A stretch of 64,000 nucleotides of DNA, from assembly GCF_000427785.1 (NCBI RefSeq), contig NZ_ATYR01000011.1, positions 291 to 64,290 of the forward strand, written 5' to 3'. Numbering within the stretch: the first letter of the stretch is position 1; every line of letters begins with the position of its first letter. The position numbers and the translations under genes are program-made. The stretch comes from Massilia alkalitolerans DSM 17462. Its GTDB lineage: Bacteria; Pseudomonadota; Gammaproteobacteria; Burkholderiales; Burkholderiaceae_D. This document shows positions 49,912 to 59,773 of this stretch, piece by piece. A model generated the notes under the pieces. That model had not been told where the DNA came from and searched no databases. It saw only the letters and a program-made list of their open reading frames with translations.

Positions 49912-50517
49912 CTACAGCCAGCCGGCGTCGCGCGCCATGCGATAGGCGTCGACCCGGTTGGCGGCGCCCAGCTTGCTGATCGCCTCGGACAGGTAGTTGC
50001 GCACCGTCCCTTCGGACAGGTGCACCTGGCGCGCGATGTCGCTGCTGCTGCGCCCTTCCCCGGCCAGGCGCAGCACCTGGCGTTCGCGTTCGGTGAGCGG
50101 ATCGGCGCCGCCGCTCCAGCTTTCCATCGCCAGCTCGGGCGCAATCGCGCGCCCGCCACCGTGCACCGCGCGGATGGCGGCCGCCAGGGAATCCACCGAC
50201 GCATCCTTGAGCAGGTAGCCGCGCACCCCCGCCTCCAGGGCGCGGCGCAGGTAGCCGCTACGCCCGAAGGTGGTCACCACGATCAGCTTCGGCGGCAAGC
50301 GGCGCTCCTTCACCTCGGCCGCCAGTTCCAGCCCGGTCATCAGGGGCATCTCGATGTCGGTCAGGACGATGTCGGGCTGGAGCCGCTCGCACATGCCGAG
50401 GGCTTCCCTGCCGTTGGTGGCGGCGCCGACCACCTCGAAATCCGGCTCGAGCCTGAGCAGCGCGGCCATCGCACCGAGGACCAGGGCCTGGTCCTCGGCC
50501 AGCAGGATGCGAATCAT
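49912..50517 (-). CDS. LuxR-type response regulator (DesR-like)
   Basis: A 201-residue regulator: receiver domain with phospho-acceptor Asp in IVLTDIEMPLMTG and the KDAS motif (GYLLKDASVDSLAAAI), then a NarL/LuxR helix-turn-helix (LTERERQVLRLAGEGRSSSD). The N-terminal MIRILLAEDQALV is typical. The start overlaps the kinase stop by four bases (ATGA), giving a coupled pair. DesR relatives sense membrane fluidity. Confidence 0.92.
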   Translation of the reverse strand: MIRILLAEDQALVLGAMAALLRLEPDFEVVGAATNGREALGMCERLQPDIVLTDIEMPLMTGLELAAEVKERRLPPKLIVVTTFGRSGYLRRALEAGVRGYLLKDASVDSLAAAIRAVHGGGRAIAPELAMESWSGGADPLTERERQVLRLAGEGRSSSDIARQVHLSEGTVRNYLSEAISKLGAANRVDAYRMARDAGWL

Positions 50518-51623
50518 GAGGACACTCCGGCAGGCACGCGCAGTTCGAGTTCGAGACCGGCGCGGGCGCGCAGCGCCAGCCTGCCGCCGAGTGACTGGGC
50601 ACGCTCGCGCATGCCGCACAAGCCATTGCCGTGCCGGATGTCGGCCTCGCTGCGCGCCTTGCCGTCATCCAGGATGCGCAGCACCGCCACGCCGTGTTCC
50701 AGGCCCAGCGACACGCTGCAGCGGCGTGCGCCGGCGTGGCGCACCACATTGGTGACGGCTTCGCGCAGCGCCAGCGCCAGCACGTTCTCGGCGGCCGGCG
50801 CCAGCGCGAAGCGCTCCACCTTTTCCTCCAGCCGGACGTCGGCCGCCGCCAGGCTGGCGCGGGCGCTCGCCAGCGCATGCCCCAGGCCCTTCTCGCGGTA
50901 GCCCGTTACTGCGGCGCGCACTTCGGCCAGGGCCTGGCGCGCGCTGGTTTCGATGTCGCCCACTTCGCGGGCGCAGGCATCCGCGTCGCGGTGCACCAGC
51001 TTGCGCGCCAGCTCGGCCTTCAGCGCGATCAGCGAGAGCGAGTGTCCGAGCAGGTCGTGCAGGTCGCGCGAGATGCGCTCGCGCTCGGCGATGGTGGCCA
51101 GGTGCTCGACCTCTTCCTGCTTGCGCATCAGCGCCTGGCGCGAGCGGCGCAGGCGCGCATCCATGAAGGCGCCCATGCCCACCGGCAGGCCGGCGGTCAG
51201 GACTGGCATCAGGAACATGAAGCGCCAGTTCCCGTCGAGCTGCAGCGAGGCCAGCAGCGCCAGCACGATGACGGCCACGATCGCCGCCACGGCGTATTTC
51301 ATCGTCGCGATCCCGGCCGCCATGGCGCAGGCGAAGATGAAGAAGGTGGCGGCGCCCGGGTTCCAGGGCGCCCAGGCGGCGCCGAGCAGGCAGCCCGCCA
51401 GCATGAAGACGAGCACCTGCCGGCCGCGCGCCCAGAAGCTTGCAAGGTAGAGCGGTATGAACACGGCCAGCGTCAGGACCAGCATGGCCAGCTCCCCAGC
51501 ACCCGGAGGGACATAGGCGTACTTCCAGCCCATGTAGGCCAGGCTCAGCAGCCAGAAGTACGGCATCCTGCCCTGCTCCGGCGGGAGCCATGGCCCCGCC
51601 AGCACCTGTCTGATCTTGTTCAT
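50514..51623 (-). CDS. sensor histidine kinase (DesK-like)
   Basis: A 369-residue kinase with five or six N-terminal helices (up to about 150), then a HisKA_3 phospho-acceptor motif (ISRDLHDLLGHSLSLIALK) and an HATPase domain (EAVTNVVRHAGARRC, then GNGLCGMRERAQSLGG). This architecture matches DesK, whose membrane domain senses lipid order. It is co-transcribed with the response regulator. Its ligand is not readable from sequence. Confidence 0.9.
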   Translation of the reverse strand: MNKIRQVLAGPWLPPEQGRMPYFWLLSLAYMGWKYAYVPPGAGELAMLVLTLAVFIPLYLASFWARGRQVLVFMLAGCLLGAAWAPWNPGAATFFIFACAMAAGIATMKYAVAAIVAVIVLALLASLQLDGNWRFMFLMPVLTAGLPVGMGAFMDARLRRSRQALMRKQEEVEHLATIAERERISRDLHDLLGHSLSLIALKAELARKLVHRDADACAREVGDIETSARQALAEVRAAVTGYREKGLGHALASARASLAAADVRLEEKVERFALAPAAENVLALALREAVTNVVRHAGARRCSVSLGLEHGVAVLRILDDGKARSEADIRHGNGLCGMRERAQSLGGRLALRARAGLELELRVPAGVSS

Positions 51624-51641
51624 GTCGTGAAGCGGGTCGGG

Positions 51642-53459
51642 TTAGCGGTCCAGCAGGCGCACATCGGCGATCTCGAAACGGTAGTCGCCGGGCTCGGGGC
51701 CGGCATTGAATCCTATCATGGTCAGCAGGGATGGATCGATGCCGGGAAAGCGGCTCAGCGGGACCGACACTTCCTTCCAGTCGGCGCCGGCGGTAAAGGG
51801 CACGCTGGCCGGAATGGTGGTACCACGCGACATCAAACTGAGGGCATAGCGCTTGCCGTCGCCACGCACCCGGAACGCAATCGTCTTCGCCGCACTGAGG
51901 TTGGCCGGCTGCATCGGCCCGGCGCCCGGCCCGAAGGCCAGCCCCGCCCATGGATAGGGGAAGTTCGCCTTCACCACGCGCGCCGTCACCGCCAGCGCCG
52001 CCGGGGCGCCGGCTTCGACGGGAAGCAGTTCCAGCGTCGCGCTCGAGGCGCCGCCCATCATGCCGTCGTGGGTCGCGGACCAGCCCATGCCGAAGGGACT
52101 GGCCAGCTTCTCCTTGCTGAACAGGCTGATGCGCCCATCGGGCGGCAGCGCTACCGGCGCGAGACCGGGCGCCGCGTTTTCCTGGGCCACCCGCTCGCGC
52201 TGCCGCGCACGCAGCGGCTCGGCGCTTTCGCCATCCTTCCAGACCTCGACGATGCGGCGGGTACTGGCGATGTCTGCCAGCGGGTTGCCCTCTACCAGCA
52301 GCAGGTCGGCCTTGTAGCCCTTCGCCACCTGCCCGCGCTTGCCGAGGCCGAAGGCCCGCGCCGGCGCGCTGGTGGCGGCAGCCAGCGCCGCACCCGGGCT
52401 CAATCCGGCCGCCACCAGCGCCGCCAGTTCATGGTGCATGCTGATGCCGTACTGGGTGCCCGCATTGCCGGCATCGGTGCCGGCCAGCACCGGCACGCCG
52501 GCACGGTGCATGGCGGCGATGACGGCCCTGGGCGCCACCAAGAGGTCCGGCTTGGGCGACTGGCCATAGCTGGAGCGCATCGGCTGCCGCTGCTCCTTGT
52601 CCAGCAGTGCCGCGAGGGTGGGATCGGCCAGCAGTCCGTCCGTCTTCACGCCCGCCATGCTCTCGAGCACCACATAGGTCGGGACCACGAAGGCGCGCTT
52701 GGCCTTGGCCAGTTGCGCCAGCGCCTGCGCGTCGCGCGCCGCGATGTCCGTGCCGATAAAGAGGTGTACCAGCCCATCCGCGCCGGCCTCGAGCGCGGCA
52801 CGCGCGTTCTCGAGCGTGCTGACATGCACGACGGCCCGCTTGCCGCGCCGGTGTGCGGCCTCGATCAGGGCCTTGGCGGTGGCGATATCCAGGCTGTTCA
52901 TGCGCTGGGCGCCGTGGCCGTCTTCCAGCACGATCTTGATGAAGTGCGAGCCTTCGGCGATGCGCGCATCCACGAAGGCCTGGGCCTCGGCCGGCGTGGC
53001 GAGGGTCGGGATCGGCATGCCGAACTGGGTGCCGTGTCCGCCCTTCGCGGTGGCCAGCGTGCCGGCCGAGAACATGTCCGCGCGCCCGCTGTTCTTCCCG
53101 GCCGCCATGGCCGCGCTCAGGTCGCGCATGATCTGCACGTCGTTGAACATGTCGACCTGGGTGGTGACACCGAACAGCAGCGGCAGCTCCAGGAAGCGGA
53201 AGGCGTGCACGTGCGCGTCGATCAGGCCCGGCAGCAAGGTGCGGCCGGCGCCGCTGACGATGCGCGTGCCGCTTGGGACCGCGCCGCGGAAGTCGGCGTC
53301 GACGATGACGCCCTTGTCGAACAGGACCGAGCGGCGTTCGTGCACGCGCTCGCCGTCGAACACGCGCACGTCCCGGACCAGGGTGGGGGCGGCGTTGGCG
53401 GACATTGCCAGCATCAGGGCGGCAGCGGCGGACAGGACTTTCAGGGCGGTGGGCTTCAT
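51642..53459 (-). CDS. exported amidohydrolase with C-terminal CIA30-like domain
   Basis: A 605-residue protein with signal peptide (about 1-23, ending ANA). The amidohydrolase barrel spans about 40-430: HxH in LIDAHVHAFR, AVVHVST, and Asp in VLAGTDAGNAG, followed by ADLLLVEGNPL. The last 170 residues (SPFGMGWSATHDGMMGGASSA to the end) resemble the CIA30/galactose-binding-like domain. Such fusions occur in environmental bacteria, but their substrate is unknown. GAGGAACGC precedes the ATG at 53459. Confidence 0.85.
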   Translation of the reverse strand: MKPTALKVLSAAAALMLAMSANAAPTLVRDVRVFDGERVHERRSVLFDKGVIVDADFRGAVPSGTRIVSGAGRTLLPGLIDAHVHAFRFLELPLLFGVTTQVDMFNDVQIMRDLSAAMAAGKNSGRADMFSAGTLATAKGGHGTQFGMPIPTLATPAEAQAFVDARIAEGSHFIKIVLEDGHGAQRMNSLDIATAKALIEAAHRRGKRAVVHVSTLENARAALEAGADGLVHLFIGTDIAARDAQALAQLAKAKRAFVVPTYVVLESMAGVKTDGLLADPTLAALLDKEQRQPMRSSYGQSPKPDLLVAPRAVIAAMHRAGVPVLAGTDAGNAGTQYGISMHHELAALVAAGLSPGAALAAATSAPARAFGLGKRGQVAKGYKADLLLVEGNPLADIASTRRIVEVWKDGESAEPLRARQRERVAQENAAPGLAPVALPPDGRISLFSKEKLASPFGMGWSATHDGMMGGASSATLELLPVEAGAPAALAVTARVVKANFPYPWAGLAFGPGAGPMQPANLSAAKTIAFRVRGDGKRYALSLMSRGTTIPASVPFTAGADWKEVSVPLSRFPGIDPSLLTMIGFNAGPEPGDYRFEIADVRLLDR

Positions 53460-53586
53460 GCGTTCCTCGCAGGGTGGGTGTGAAGCCAGTATGCGAACAA
53501 CGCGATGGCGCCTGTAGATGCAGGCGCCATCAGTTTGGCATGACAATTGTCATGCGCTTGGGGGGAGCGCGGGCGTGGCAGGCTGG

Positions 53587-55119
53587 TCAGCCCCTGCCGA
53601 CCACCGTGACGTTCGCATCCGTGCCGTCGGTGTACACGCGCATGCTGGTCTTTCCCAGGAAGGTATTTTTCGACACGACGGTGGGGCTGCCATAGATGTA
53701 GGCCAGTGCGATATGCGCCTGGAACGGACTGGGTGTTTTTCCACCGCTGCGCCGGTTCAGGACCGAAACGCTGCAGTTCGAATCCAGCCAGTTGGACTGG
53801 ATCGTATGGCCGCCGGTATCCGGCCACCTGGCGCGGTCGCCGCCGCCGTACATCTGGATGCCATTGCCTTCGTTATTCGAGAGGATGTTCCCGTAGATCG
53901 CACACTTGCTGGCCCCATCGTCCACGCCGATGCCGACGCCTTCTGACCCGTTGTCCAGCGGGCCGCCGTAGTTGTAGTTGAACCTGCAGGTGTTGTAGCG
54001 GATCGTATGTCCGGAGACCGCGTCCGGGCCGACCTTGGACGACAACTCGATGCCCCGGCCGTAATACGTGCTGCTGAGGGTCCCGCCATTGGCATTGCAG
54101 ACGTTGCGCTCGATGGTGTAAGCCTTGGCGAGGCCGCTGATATGGATCCCGAAATTCATGTTGTTGCTGCAGTTGTTGTTGCCCACGTAGCTGCGGTCTC
54201 CACCGTTGATGAAGATCCCGGTCAGCATGCCGGTGACGGTATTCCTGTCCAGGGTGGCGGCCTGCGCCTGGACCAGGTAGATACCGATCGCCCTGCGGTT
54301 CGCGTTGTAGGCGACACCGGGTGGCGGAGAGACGCGGTTCCCGCGGATCACCAGGCGGTTCAGGAAACTCGTGCTGCTGTAGGTTTCACAACGGATGCCG
54401 TAGGATGCCGCCGAGCCGCCGCCACGATGCCATACAGTATTATTGAGCAGGCGGATATCGTCCATGCTGGCATACCCGGCGGCCAGGATTCCCTGGTTGC
54501 CATAGTCCGGACCGTTGCTGATGACGTCGAGTACGCAATTCGACACGGTTACGCGGTTTTTTTCGTAGATAACCACGCCGGCCCTGTTCGAAGACACGTT
54601 GTTGTTCTCGAAAACGCAGTCATTGCCGAGCCAGATGATCGCTACGTCATTGCCGTCCGGCAAGGCGGTATTGCGGATGTCCAGGTGACGGTAGGTGACG
54701 AAATCACGCTCCTGCCTGTAGGCCGCGATCGACGCGCCGGCGGCCGCCACCGTAGGCGCCCCCGGGAGCACGATCACCGGTTTCGGCCGCGAGGTATCGT
54801 CGCTGCCGTCGGACCGGTAATAGGCGCCGATCGTGATGCGCTGTGACGCGTTGCCGCTGGCCGACACCTGGAACAGCCCCGAATACGTCGTGCCGCGCTT
54901 CTGCAGGTAGGTATGGCCGGGTGTCCAGCTGACGCTGGTCCATGAGCGGAAAGGCTTGGCCAGCGTTCCGTCGCCAGGATCGGCGACGCCTGGATCGATG
55001 TAATGCACGTTCGCGTTGAGTCCGGACTGGGCCTGTGCGAGCCTCGGGAGCACGCTCCCTGCGCACGCCAGCATACCCAGTCGCGAAGCAATCCGAAGGA
55101 AGTTTCTTCTCTTGCTCAT
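53587..55119 (-). CDS. secreted right-handed beta-helix protein
   Basis: A 510-residue exported protein. A twin-arginine-like signal (RRNFLRIASRLGMLAC, residues 4-19) is followed by AHAQ-like cleavage near 31. The remainder is rich in Asn and Gly with repeated short strands (VFENNNVSSNRAGVVI, IRGNRVSPPPG, LDRNTVTGMLTGIFI), the signature of right-handed parallel beta-helices used by pectate lyases and other polysaccharide-active proteins. No catalytic residues are certain. AAGGAG precedes the ATG at 55119. The flanking intergenic sequence is AT-richer than average. Confidence 0.82.
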   Translation of the reverse strand: MSKRRNFLRIASRLGMLACAGSVLPRLAQAQSGLNANVHYIDPGVADPGDGTLAKPFRSWTSVSWTPGHTYLQKRGTTYSGLFQVSASGNASQRITIGAYYRSDGSDDTSRPKPVIVLPGAPTVAAAGASIAAYRQERDFVTYRHLDIRNTALPDGNDVAIIWLGNDCVFENNNVSSNRAGVVIYEKNRVTVSNCVLDVISNGPDYGNQGILAAGYASMDDIRLLNNTVWHRGGGSAASYGIRCETYSSTSFLNRLVIRGNRVSPPPGVAYNANRRAIGIYLVQAQAATLDRNTVTGMLTGIFINGGDRSYVGNNNCSNNMNFGIHISGLAKAYTIERNVCNANGGTLSSTYYGRGIELSSKVGPDAVSGHTIRYNTCRFNYNYGGPLDNGSEGVGIGVDDGASKCAIYGNILSNNEGNGIQMYGGGDRARWPDTGGHTIQSNWLDSNCSVSVLNRRSGGKTPSPFQAHIALAYIYGSPTVVSKNTFLGKTSMRVYTDGTDANVTVVGRG

Positions 55120-55338
55120 CACGGCTCCTTGCATCGGGATTCGACAAGCATGCACCGGCCATGTCAGCCTTTACCAGCACGCCTCCAGGCGGGCCACCAT
55201 CGAGTGCCGGGCCCGCTTGAAGATGCTACGCCTGGCGGTCGCTAGCGCACAACGACTCTTTGTTAAATATTTTGCGGTCGAGTGGTAACAATGCCACTGC
55301 CAGGGTCGCAGGCGAAGGGGCCGGACCCGGCCGGCAGC

Positions 55339-56406
55339 TCAGGCAGGCGGGAGGCTATCCCAGAGGTCGCCCGTGGGGCTGATACGCGGCGCGGTGACGC
55401 CGAAGTGCTGGTAGGCCAGCGGCGTGGCGATCCGGCCGCGCGGGGTGCGCTGCAGGTAGCCCTGCTGGATCAGGTAGGGTTCGAGCACGTCCTCGATGGT
55501 GTCGGCCGCTTCGCCGATCGCCGCCGCCAGGTTGCCGATGCCCACCGGACCGCCGGCGAACTTGAACAGCACGGCTTCCAGGAGTTTACGGTCCATGACA
55601 TCGAAACCGACGGTGTCGACATCGAGCATCTTCAGCGCGCGGTCGGCCATCTCCACGGTGATTTCGCCGGTGCCCTTCACTTCCGCGTAGTCGCGCACGC
55701 GGCGCAGCAGGCGGTTGGCGATACGCGGGGTGCCGCGCGCGCGCTTGGCGACCTCGCGCGCACCGGCCTCGTTGATCGGGGCCTCGAGCAGCGCGGCGCT
55801 GCGGGCGACGATCTTGGTGAGTTCGTCGACGTTGTAGAACTCGAGGCGCGCGACGATGCCGAAGCGGTCGCGCAGCGGGTTGGTCAGCATGCCGGCGCGG
55901 GTGGTGGCGCCGACCAGCGTGAAGGGCTGCAGGTCGAGCTTCACGGAACGCGCGGCCGGGCCCTCGCCGATCATGATGTCGATCTGGTAGTCCTCGAGCG
56001 CCGGGTACAGGATCTCCTCGACCACCGGCGACAGGCGGTGGATCTCGTCGATGAAGAGCACGTCGTTCGGCTCGAGATTGGTGAGCAGCGCGGCCAGGTC
56101 GCCCGGACGTTCCAGCACCGGGCCGGAAGTCTGGCGCAGGTTCACGCCCATCTCGCGCGCGATGATGTGCGCCAGCGTGGTTTTACCGAGGCCCGGCGGA
56201 CCGAACAGCAGCGTGTGGTCGAGCGCTTCGCGGCGCTTGCGCGCGGCGGAAATAAAGATTTCGAGCTGGTCGCGGATCTTGGCCTGGCCGACGTATTCGT
56301 CCAGTTGCTTCGGCCGCAAGGCGCGCTCGATTGCCTCCTCGTTGGGCGAGGCCGGCGCCGCGTCGATGACGCGCTGCTCGGTGAAATTGTCGGTCTGGAT
56401 GCTCAT
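55339..56406 (-). CDS. ruvB: Holliday junction branch-migration ATPase RuvB
   Basis: A 355-residue AAA+ ATPase. Walker [14 protein letters not shown] (about 62-74), Walker [11 protein letters not shown] and sensor [17 protein letters not shown] are intact, with the C-terminal winged-helix domain ending [21 protein letters not shown]. Works with RuvA and RuvC in recombination repair. It overlaps ruvA by four bases. Confidence 0.97.
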   Translation of the reverse strand: MSIQTDNFTEQRVIDAAPASPNEEAIERALRPKQLDEYVGQAKIRDQLEIFISAARKRREALDHTLLFGPPGLGKTTLAHIIAREMGVNLRQTSGPVLERPGDLAALLTNLEPNDVLFIDEIHRLSPVVEEILYPALEDYQIDIMIGEGPAARSVKLDLQPFTLVGATTRAGMLTNPLRDRFGIVARLEFYNVDELTKIVARSAALLEAPINEAGAREVAKRARGTPRIANRLLRRVRDYAEVKGTGEITVEMADRALKMLDVDTVGFDVMDRKLLEAVLFKFAGGPVGIGNLAAAIGEAADTIEDVLEPYLIQQGYLQRTPRGRIATPLAYQHFGVTAPRISPTGDLWDSLPPA

Positions 56407-56981
56407 GCTTTAGAAAGTGCTTTGAGTGCAAACTTGATGCCGTCGGAGACGCTGCTACCTGCCGGCATGTTCTTGATCGCCAGGAGCGCTTCCTTGTCAG
56501 AATACCCCAAAGCGACCAGCGCATTGAGCACGTCGGCCTGGGCGTCGTCGCGCACTGCGCCGCCGACCACGCCGATGTCGGCGCCGAGTTTACCCTTCAG
56601 TTCGAGCAGCAGGCGCTCGGCGGTCTTCTTGCCGATACCCGGGATCTTCACCAGGCGGCCGGCTTCCTGCAAGGTAACGGCTTGCGACAGGTCGGCCACC
56701 GACATGCCCGACAGGATCGCCAGGGCCATGCGCGCGCCGATGCCGGTAATCTTGATCAGCTGGCGGAACAAGGCCCGCTCGGAAGCGCTGCCGAAGCCGA
56801 ACAGCAGGTGCGCGTCCTCGCGCACGACCAGGTGGGTGAACAGCACCACCTTCTCGCCGGTATGCGGCAGGTTGTAGAAGGTGCTCATCGGCACGTCGAC
56901 TTCATAGCCGACGCCGTTGCAGTCCACCAGCACGTGCGGAGGCGCTTTTTCGAGCAGGATTCCGGAGAGACGACCGATCAT
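56403..56981 (-). CDS. ruvA: Holliday junction DNA-binding protein RuvA
   Basis: A 192-residue protein: OB-fold ([20 protein letters not shown]), two HhH motifs ([15 protein letters not shown] and [15 protein letters not shown]), and a C-terminal domain that binds RuvB. Length is normal. Its stop overlaps the ruvB start by four bases and it starts 18 bases after ruvC. Confidence 0.97.
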   Translation of the reverse strand: MIGRLSGILLEKAPPHVLVDCNGVGYEVDVPMSTFYNLPHTGEKVVLFTHLVVREDAHLLFGFGSASERALFRQLIKITGIGARMALAILSGMSVADLSQAVTLQEAGRLVKIPGIGKKTAERLLLELKGKLGADIGVVGGAVRDDAQADVLNALVALGYSDKEALLAIKNMPAGSSVSDGIKFALKALSKA

Positions 56982-56999
56982 GTTGTTGTCCTATTGTTC

Positions 57000-57536
57000 T
57001 TAGACGAGGCGGCTGCGTTTCATGCGCAGCGTGCTGGTCGTGGGCGCCAGCGCCCCGACCAGCGACAGCGTGTCCATGCTGTGGGCGTGGCAGATCGCCA
57101 CGCCGAGCGCGTCAGCAGCGTCGGTGCCCGGCAGGCCGGGAAGCTTCAAGAGGCGCGACACCATGTCCTGCACCTGGGCCTTGGCGGCCTTTCCGGTGCC
57201 GACCACGGCCTGCTTGACCTGCACCGCCGTGTATTCGGCCACGTCGAGGTCGGCGCCGACCAGGGCCGTGATGGCCGCGCCGCGCGCCTGGCCCAGCAGC
57301 AGCGTGGACTGCGGGTTGACGTTCACAAAGACTTTTTCGATGGCCGCGCAGGTGGGTCCGTAGGCCGAGACGATTTCGCCCACGCCGTTCAGTATCACCT
57401 TGAGGCGCGGCGGCAATGCGCCCTCGGTACCGGTCTTGATCGTGCCGGACGCGATGTAGCGCAGCTTGGTGCCGTGTTTTTCGATGACGCCGAAGCCCGT
57501 CGTACGCAGGCCCGGGTCGATGCCGAGAATAATCAT
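57000..57536 (-). CDS. ruvC: crossover junction endonuclease RuvC
   Basis: A 178-residue Holliday-junction resolvase. The first catalytic Asp is in [15 protein letters not shown], the Glu in AAIEKVFVN, and the Asp pair in [15 protein letters not shown]. The ATG at 57536 gives the usual MIILGIDPG start. It heads ruvCAB. Confidence 0.97.
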   Translation of the reverse strand: MIILGIDPGLRTTGFGVIEKHGTKLRYIASGTIKTGTEGALPPRLKVILNGVGEIVSAYGPTCAAIEKVFVNVNPQSTLLLGQARGAAITALVGADLDVAEYTAVQVKQAVVGTGKAAKAQVQDMVSRLLKLPGLPGTDAADALGVAICHAHSMDTLSLVGALAPTTSTLRMKRSRLV

Positions 57537-57640
57537 TGTGGAATGATATACGGCTGCGGGGTGTTCGTGGGAAAAAATACTGTGCAAAAACACAGTGACG
57601 TTGCCTTTGTGATGGTGGCAAACGTTAGTGGTCGGTTAGG

Positions 57641-57756
57641 GAAATTGGGTTCCGGCCTTCGCCGGAAGTGATGGGCGCCAGTGGCGCCCATTACGGTCTT
57701 TGAGCTAAAGGTAAACTCAAACAACGTCGTCCCGGCGAAGGCCGGGACCTAATTTT
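57641..57756. repeat. composite palindromic intergenic repeat, copy C
   Basis: The left half starts GAAATTGGGTTCCGGCC and the right half ends AGGCCGGGACCTAATTTT, as in copy A. The left half contains an inserted palindrome, TGGGCGCCAGTGGCGCCCA, sharing its GCCAGTGGC core with the insert in copy B. It sits between purH and ruvC, which are in the same direction, so here it is a 3'/5' intergenic element rather than convergent. Confidence 0.8.
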
Positions 57757-57763
57757 ACGTAGA

Positions 57764-59350
57764 TCAGTGGCGGAAGTGACGGGTCCCCGTGTACAGCATC
57801 ACCACACCACGCTCATCCGCCGCATCGATCACTTCCTGGTCACGCATCGAGCCGCCCGGGTGAATGACGCAGGTCGCGCCCGCATCCACCACCACGTCCA
57901 GGCCGTCGCGGAACGGGAAGAAGGCATCCGAGGCCACTGCCGAACCGCTCAGGGACAGGCCGGCGTTCTGCGCCTTGATCGAAGCGATGCGCGCCGAGTC
58001 GATGCGGCTCATCTGGCCGGCGCCGACGCCCAGGGTCATGCCGTTGGCGCAGAACACGATGGCGTTCGACTTGACGAACTTGGCCACGCGCCAGGCGAAC
58101 ATCAGGTCCTGCAGCTGCTGCTGGGTCGGCTGCTTCTTGCTGACCACGCGCAGCTCACCCAGGCCGACGTTCTTCGCGTCCGGCGCCTGCACCAGCACGC
58201 CACCGCCGACGCGCTTCAGGTCATAGGCGTTCTGGCCTTCGCCCAGCGGGATTTCCAGCAGGCGCACGTTCTGCTTGGCCGCCATGATCTGGCGCGCCTC
58301 GGCGGTGAAGGATGGTGCGATCAGCACTTCCACGAACAGTTTCGAAAGCGCTTCCGCGGCACGGCCGTCGACCTCGACGTTGAAGGCGATGATGCCGCCG
58401 AAGGCCGAGGTCGGGTCGGTCTGCAGCGCGCGGGTGTAGGCATCCAGCGCATCGACGCCGATCGCCACGCCGCAGGGGTTGGCGTGCTTGACGATCACGC
58501 AGCCGGCCGGCTGGCCCAGGCCGCCGAGCGTCTTGACGCATTCCCATGCCGCATCGGCGTCGGCAATGTTGTTGTACGAGAGTTCCTTGCCCTGCAGCTG
58601 GCGGTAGTTGGCCAGCGCGCCCGGCGTTGCGACCAGGTCGCGGTAGAAGGCGGCGCCCTGGTGCGGGTTCTCGCCGTAGCGCATGTCCTGGACCTTCTCG
58701 AAGCTCATGTTCAGGGTCTGCGGGTAGCTCGAGCGGGTCGCGTGCGCGCGGTCTTCGCCCAGGCTGGTCAGGTAGTTGGTGATCGCGCCGTCGTACTGGG
58801 CGGTGTGGGCGAACACTTTTTTCGCCAGGCGGAACTTGGTCTCGTAGCTGACCGGGCCTGCTTCAGTACCGGTGCCTTTCATTTCCGCCAGCACCAAGCC
58901 ATAGTCGGCCGGGTCGACGATCACGACCACGTCGCGGTGGTTCTTGGCGGCCGAGCGCAGCATGGTCGGGCCGCCGATGTCGATGTTCTCGATCGCGTCT
59001 TCCAGCGAGCACTCCTGCTTGGCGACGGTCTGCTGGAACGGGTACAGGTTAACCACGACCATGTCGATCTGCGGGATGCCGTGCTCATCGAGCTTGGCGA
59101 CGTGCTCCGGCAGGTCGCGGCGCGCCAGGATGCCGCCGTGCACCTTCGGGTGCAGGGTCTTGACCCGGCCGTCGAGCATTTCCGGGAAACCGGTGTAATC
59201 GGCGACTTCAGTAACTTGCACGCCATTTTCCTGCAGCAACTTAGCGGTGCCGCCAGTGGACAGGATGTTGACGCCGAGGGCAGCCAGGGCCTTCGCGAAG
59301 TCGAGGACGCCGGTTTTGTCGGAAACGGAAATCAGTGCTTGTTTGATCAT
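57764..59350 (-). CDS. purH: bifunctional purine biosynthesis protein PurH (AICAR transformylase / IMP cyclohydrolase)
   Basis: A 528-residue enzyme for the last two steps of IMP synthesis. The MGS/IMP-cyclohydrolase domain occupies about 1-150 ([32 protein letters not shown]), followed by AICAR transformylase ([54 protein letters not shown]). The ATG at 59350 begins [12 protein letters not shown], the family start. It lies 92 bases after fis in the same direction. Confidence 0.97.
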   Translation of the reverse strand: MIKQALISVSDKTGVLDFAKALAALGVNILSTGGTAKLLQENGVQVTEVADYTGFPEMLDGRVKTLHPKVHGGILARRDLPEHVAKLDEHGIPQIDMVVVNLYPFQQTVAKQECSLEDAIENIDIGGPTMLRSAAKNHRDVVVIVDPADYGLVLAEMKGTGTEAGPVSYETKFRLAKKVFAHTAQYDGAITNYLTSLGEDRAHATRSSYPQTLNMSFEKVQDMRYGENPHQGAAFYRDLVATPGALANYRQLQGKELSYNNIADADAAWECVKTLGGLGQPAGCVIVKHANPCGVAIGVDALDAYTRALQTDPTSAFGGIIAFNVEVDGRAAEALSKLFVEVLIAPSFTAEARQIMAAKQNVRLLEIPLGEGQNAYDLKRVGGGVLVQAPDAKNVGLGELRVVSKKQPTQQQLQDLMFAWRVAKFVKSNAIVFCANGMTLGVGAGQMSRIDSARIASIKAQNAGLSLSGSAVASDAFFPFRDGLDVVVDAGATCVIHPGGSMRDQEVIDAADERGVVMLYTGTRHFRH

Positions 59351-59441
59351 GGTGAGGCCTGTGGTTGAGAATTCTGACGCCCGGGCGCACGGACGGTGTA
59401 CCGGCCGCGCCCAGACGCACGGCCACGCCATGCAAAGAGCT

Positions 59442-59675
59442 TTAGAGGAGCCCGTGCTCCTGGAGTTTCTTGCGCAAAGTATTCCGGTTGATGCCCAGCA
59501 TCTGCGCCGCGTGCGACTGGTTGCCGTCGGCGCGGGTCATGACCACTTCGAGGACCGGCTTCTCGACCGTCAGGACCATCATGTCGTAGATGTTCGTCGG
59601 CTTCTGCTCGCCGAGATCGTTGAAATAGTCCTCGAGGCTTTTCTGGACGACTTCCTGGATACTTTCTTTGCTCAT
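59442..59675 (-). CDS. fis: DNA-binding protein Fis
   Basis: A 77-residue nucleoid protein and transcription factor. The C-terminal helix-turn-helix is [20 protein letters not shown], nearly identical to the Fis family; the N-terminus is shorter than enterobacterial Fis, as usual in Betaproteobacteria. It follows dusB by 98 bases, recalling the dusB-fis operon of enterobacteria. Confidence 0.95.
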   Translation of the reverse strand: MSKESIQEVVQKSLEDYFNDLGEQKPTNIYDMMVLTVEKPVLEVVMTRADGNQSHAAQMLGINRNTLRKKLQEHGLL

Positions 59676-59773
59676 GTTCTCTGCTGCTTCATCCTGGTTA
59701 ATGATTGCTCGCCGCGTTTTTGGCGCAGCGTGTCCCCGTTTTATTCTGATTCTTATATGTGTATTACTGCTAC

